DNA of 64,000 nucleotides from Rhodospirillaceae bacterium (GTDB lineage: Bacteria > Pseudomonadota > Alphaproteobacteria > Rhodospirillales > Rhodospirillaceae), in the NCBI GenBank assembly GCA_040219235.1, contig JAVJSV010000011.1, positions 372,001 through 436,000 of the forward strand, read 5' to 3'. The translations under genes and the position numbers were made by a program. Below, one piece after another: positions 63,129 through 64,000 of the stretch; the first letter of the stretch is position 1; each line of letters opens with the position of its first letter. The notes below the pieces were generated by a model, which worked only from the letters and a program-made list of their open reading frames with translations, ran no database searches and was not told the origin of the DNA.

Positions 63129-63902
63129 ATGGTGAACCATGCAAGGGATTACGGTGCCCGGGGCCGGGTCGGCATTGCCGTGCCGCAGGCTAACCCAACT
63201 GTCGAGCCTGAAGTGGGGCTGCTTTTGCCGCCCAACACCACCTTGTTGACGTCACGTCTGACCAGCACCTGCGCTGAACCGAAAGAGCGTTACCGCGAAT
63301 ATTTCACGGGCCTGGAACAGACCATCGCCACCTACGACACCCTCAAGCTCGATGTGCTCGGCTTTGCCTGCACGGCCTCCACCTATCTTGTCGGTCGCGA
63401 CGAGGAAGATGAGGAACTGAAGCGTTTGTCCGACCTGAAAGGTTACCCGGTGATCTCGGCTGGCTTGGCCATTGAGCAGGCGTTGCGTCATATCGGCGCT
63501 AAGAAGCTGGCCATTGGCGCACCCTATCCGGAATGGTCGGTCAACATGAGCCGCGAGTATTGGAGGGGCCGGGGGTTTGATGTGGTCAACACCACACGCA
63601 TTGCCATCACGTCGGAGGATACCCGCGCCATTTATGAACTGCGTGCGCAGGATGCCTTGGCCACTTTACAAACCATCGACTACAGCGGGGCCGATGCCAT
63701 TCTGCTCACCGGCACCGGTATGCCCAGTTTATCGGCGGTGATTGCGTTGATGGACCGCACAAAAAAACCCGTCGTGTCCTCAAACCTGTGCCTGACCTGG
63801 GCCATGCGTTTGGCGCTGGATCTACCGGATGATGGCGATCCCGGCCCAGCCCCGCGCCATCCCTTGCTCAATGGCTGGCAAAACCAGATCGCCACACTCT
63901 AA
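63129..63902 (+). CDS. Maleate isomerase / arylmalonate decarboxylase-like (Asp/Glu racemase superfamily)
   Basis: A 257-residue enzyme. The ATG at 63129 has GAGGAG 7 bases upstream. Conserved features: GIAVPQANPTVEPEVGLLLP (N-terminal P-x-N-x-T-x-E pattern of maleate isomerase/AMDase), the first active-site Cys region LGFACTASTYLVG, and the later GAKKLAIGAPYPEWSVN and TGTGMPSLSAV. The second catalytic cysteine is not at the usual CTxxR-type site: GTGMPS stands there, as in some AMDase-like members. It probably acts on a dicarboxylate or malonate derivative. It follows the serine hydrolase gene by 4 bp. Confidence 0.8.
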   Translation: MVNHARDYGARGRVGIAVPQANPTVEPEVGLLLPPNTTLLTSRLTSTCAEPKERYREYFTGLEQTIATYDTLKLDVLGFACTASTYLVGRDEEDEELKRLSDLKGYPVISAGLAIEQALRHIGAKKLAIGAPYPEWSVNMSREYWRGRGFDVVNTTRIAITSEDTRAIYELRAQDALATLQTIDYSGADAILLTGTGMPSLSAVIALMDRTKKPVVSSNLCLTWAMRLALDLPDDGDPGPAPRHPLLNGWQNQIATL

Positions 63903-63910
63903 ACACCCTT

Positions 63911-63955
63911 ACTCTAACCAACTCTACTCTAACCAACTCTACTCTAACCAACCAT
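63911..63955. repeat. 15-bp tandem repeat after the last gene
   Basis: ACTCTAACCAACTCT at 63911-63925 and 63926-63940, then a partial third, ACTCTAACCAACCAT, to 63955. It lies right after the final stop codon. The remaining ~45 bp of the window hold nothing recognisable. Confidence 0.9.
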
Positions 63956-64000
63956 CGGACACGATCGTATTGGACACCGCGTTGAACCACGCCCCTTGAT

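Overview
The window looks like chromosomal DNA of an alphaproteobacterium, probably a Rhodospirillales-like marine or soil heterotroph. The reasons are the gene order miaA-ilvB-ilvN-ilvC-leuA followed by mreB-mreC-mreD-mrdA-rodA, an lptF-lptD pair, a class I PHA synthase with phasin, and FNR/FixK-type regulation. This placement is inference from gene content and order; no rRNA or complete marker set is present.

Layout. 1-3300 holds the end of a heavy-metal RND pump, a His-rich periplasmic protein and a CDF-like transporter. 3307-6700 (minus) holds lptD and lptF. 6911-18504 is a mosaic of housekeeping and metabolic genes: an OmpA-like porin, a D-2-hydroxyacid dehydrogenase, the tRNA t6A gene tsaC/sua5, cysQ, an orphan molybdopterin hydroxylase large subunit, pepA, a DUF1015 protein and a GFA protein. 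18545-25188 is the branched-chain amino acid block, with a Leu-rich leader peptide and hairpin ahead of leuA. 25347-30941 is the rod-shape/elongasome operon, whose genes are linked by ATGA overlaps; the mrdA-rodA junction has been tandemly triplicated.

A complete tRNA-Lys(CTT) gene lies at 31081-31156. A perfect 43-bp copy of its 3' end recurs at 54715-54757. The 23.6 kb between them is a genomic island with no recognisable integrase. It carries FtsH, a tandem universal stress protein, a lipoprotein, a bactofilin-like membrane protein, an FNR/FixK-type regulator, a PhoB-type response regulator, a PAS hybrid histidine kinase, Hsp20, a calcium-type P-ATPase, phasin, PHA synthase, three ferritin-like proteins and PEP carboxylase. 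It also carries several gene remnants: a possible DNA-modification gene, an erythromycin-esterase tail, and an ATP synthase beta fragment fused to a carbamate kinase fragment.

Seven perfect sites of the form TTGAY-N4-RTCAA lie in intergenic DNA of the island. Each is followed 21-22 nt later by a plausible -10 hexamer, the geometry of class II FNR-activated promoters. The island encodes its own FNR/FixK-like protein, so it reads as a self-contained oxygen- or redox-controlled stress and storage module. This is the most interesting system in the window.

54790-63902 returns to chromosomal-type sequence: a CpcT/CpeT-like protein, a methyltransferase, three alpha/beta-hydrolase-type enzymes, an acyl-CoA-dehydrogenase-like flavoprotein, a beta-lactamase-fold serine hydrolase and a maleate isomerase/AMDase-like protein. 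Together they suggest an uncharacterised catabolic cluster.
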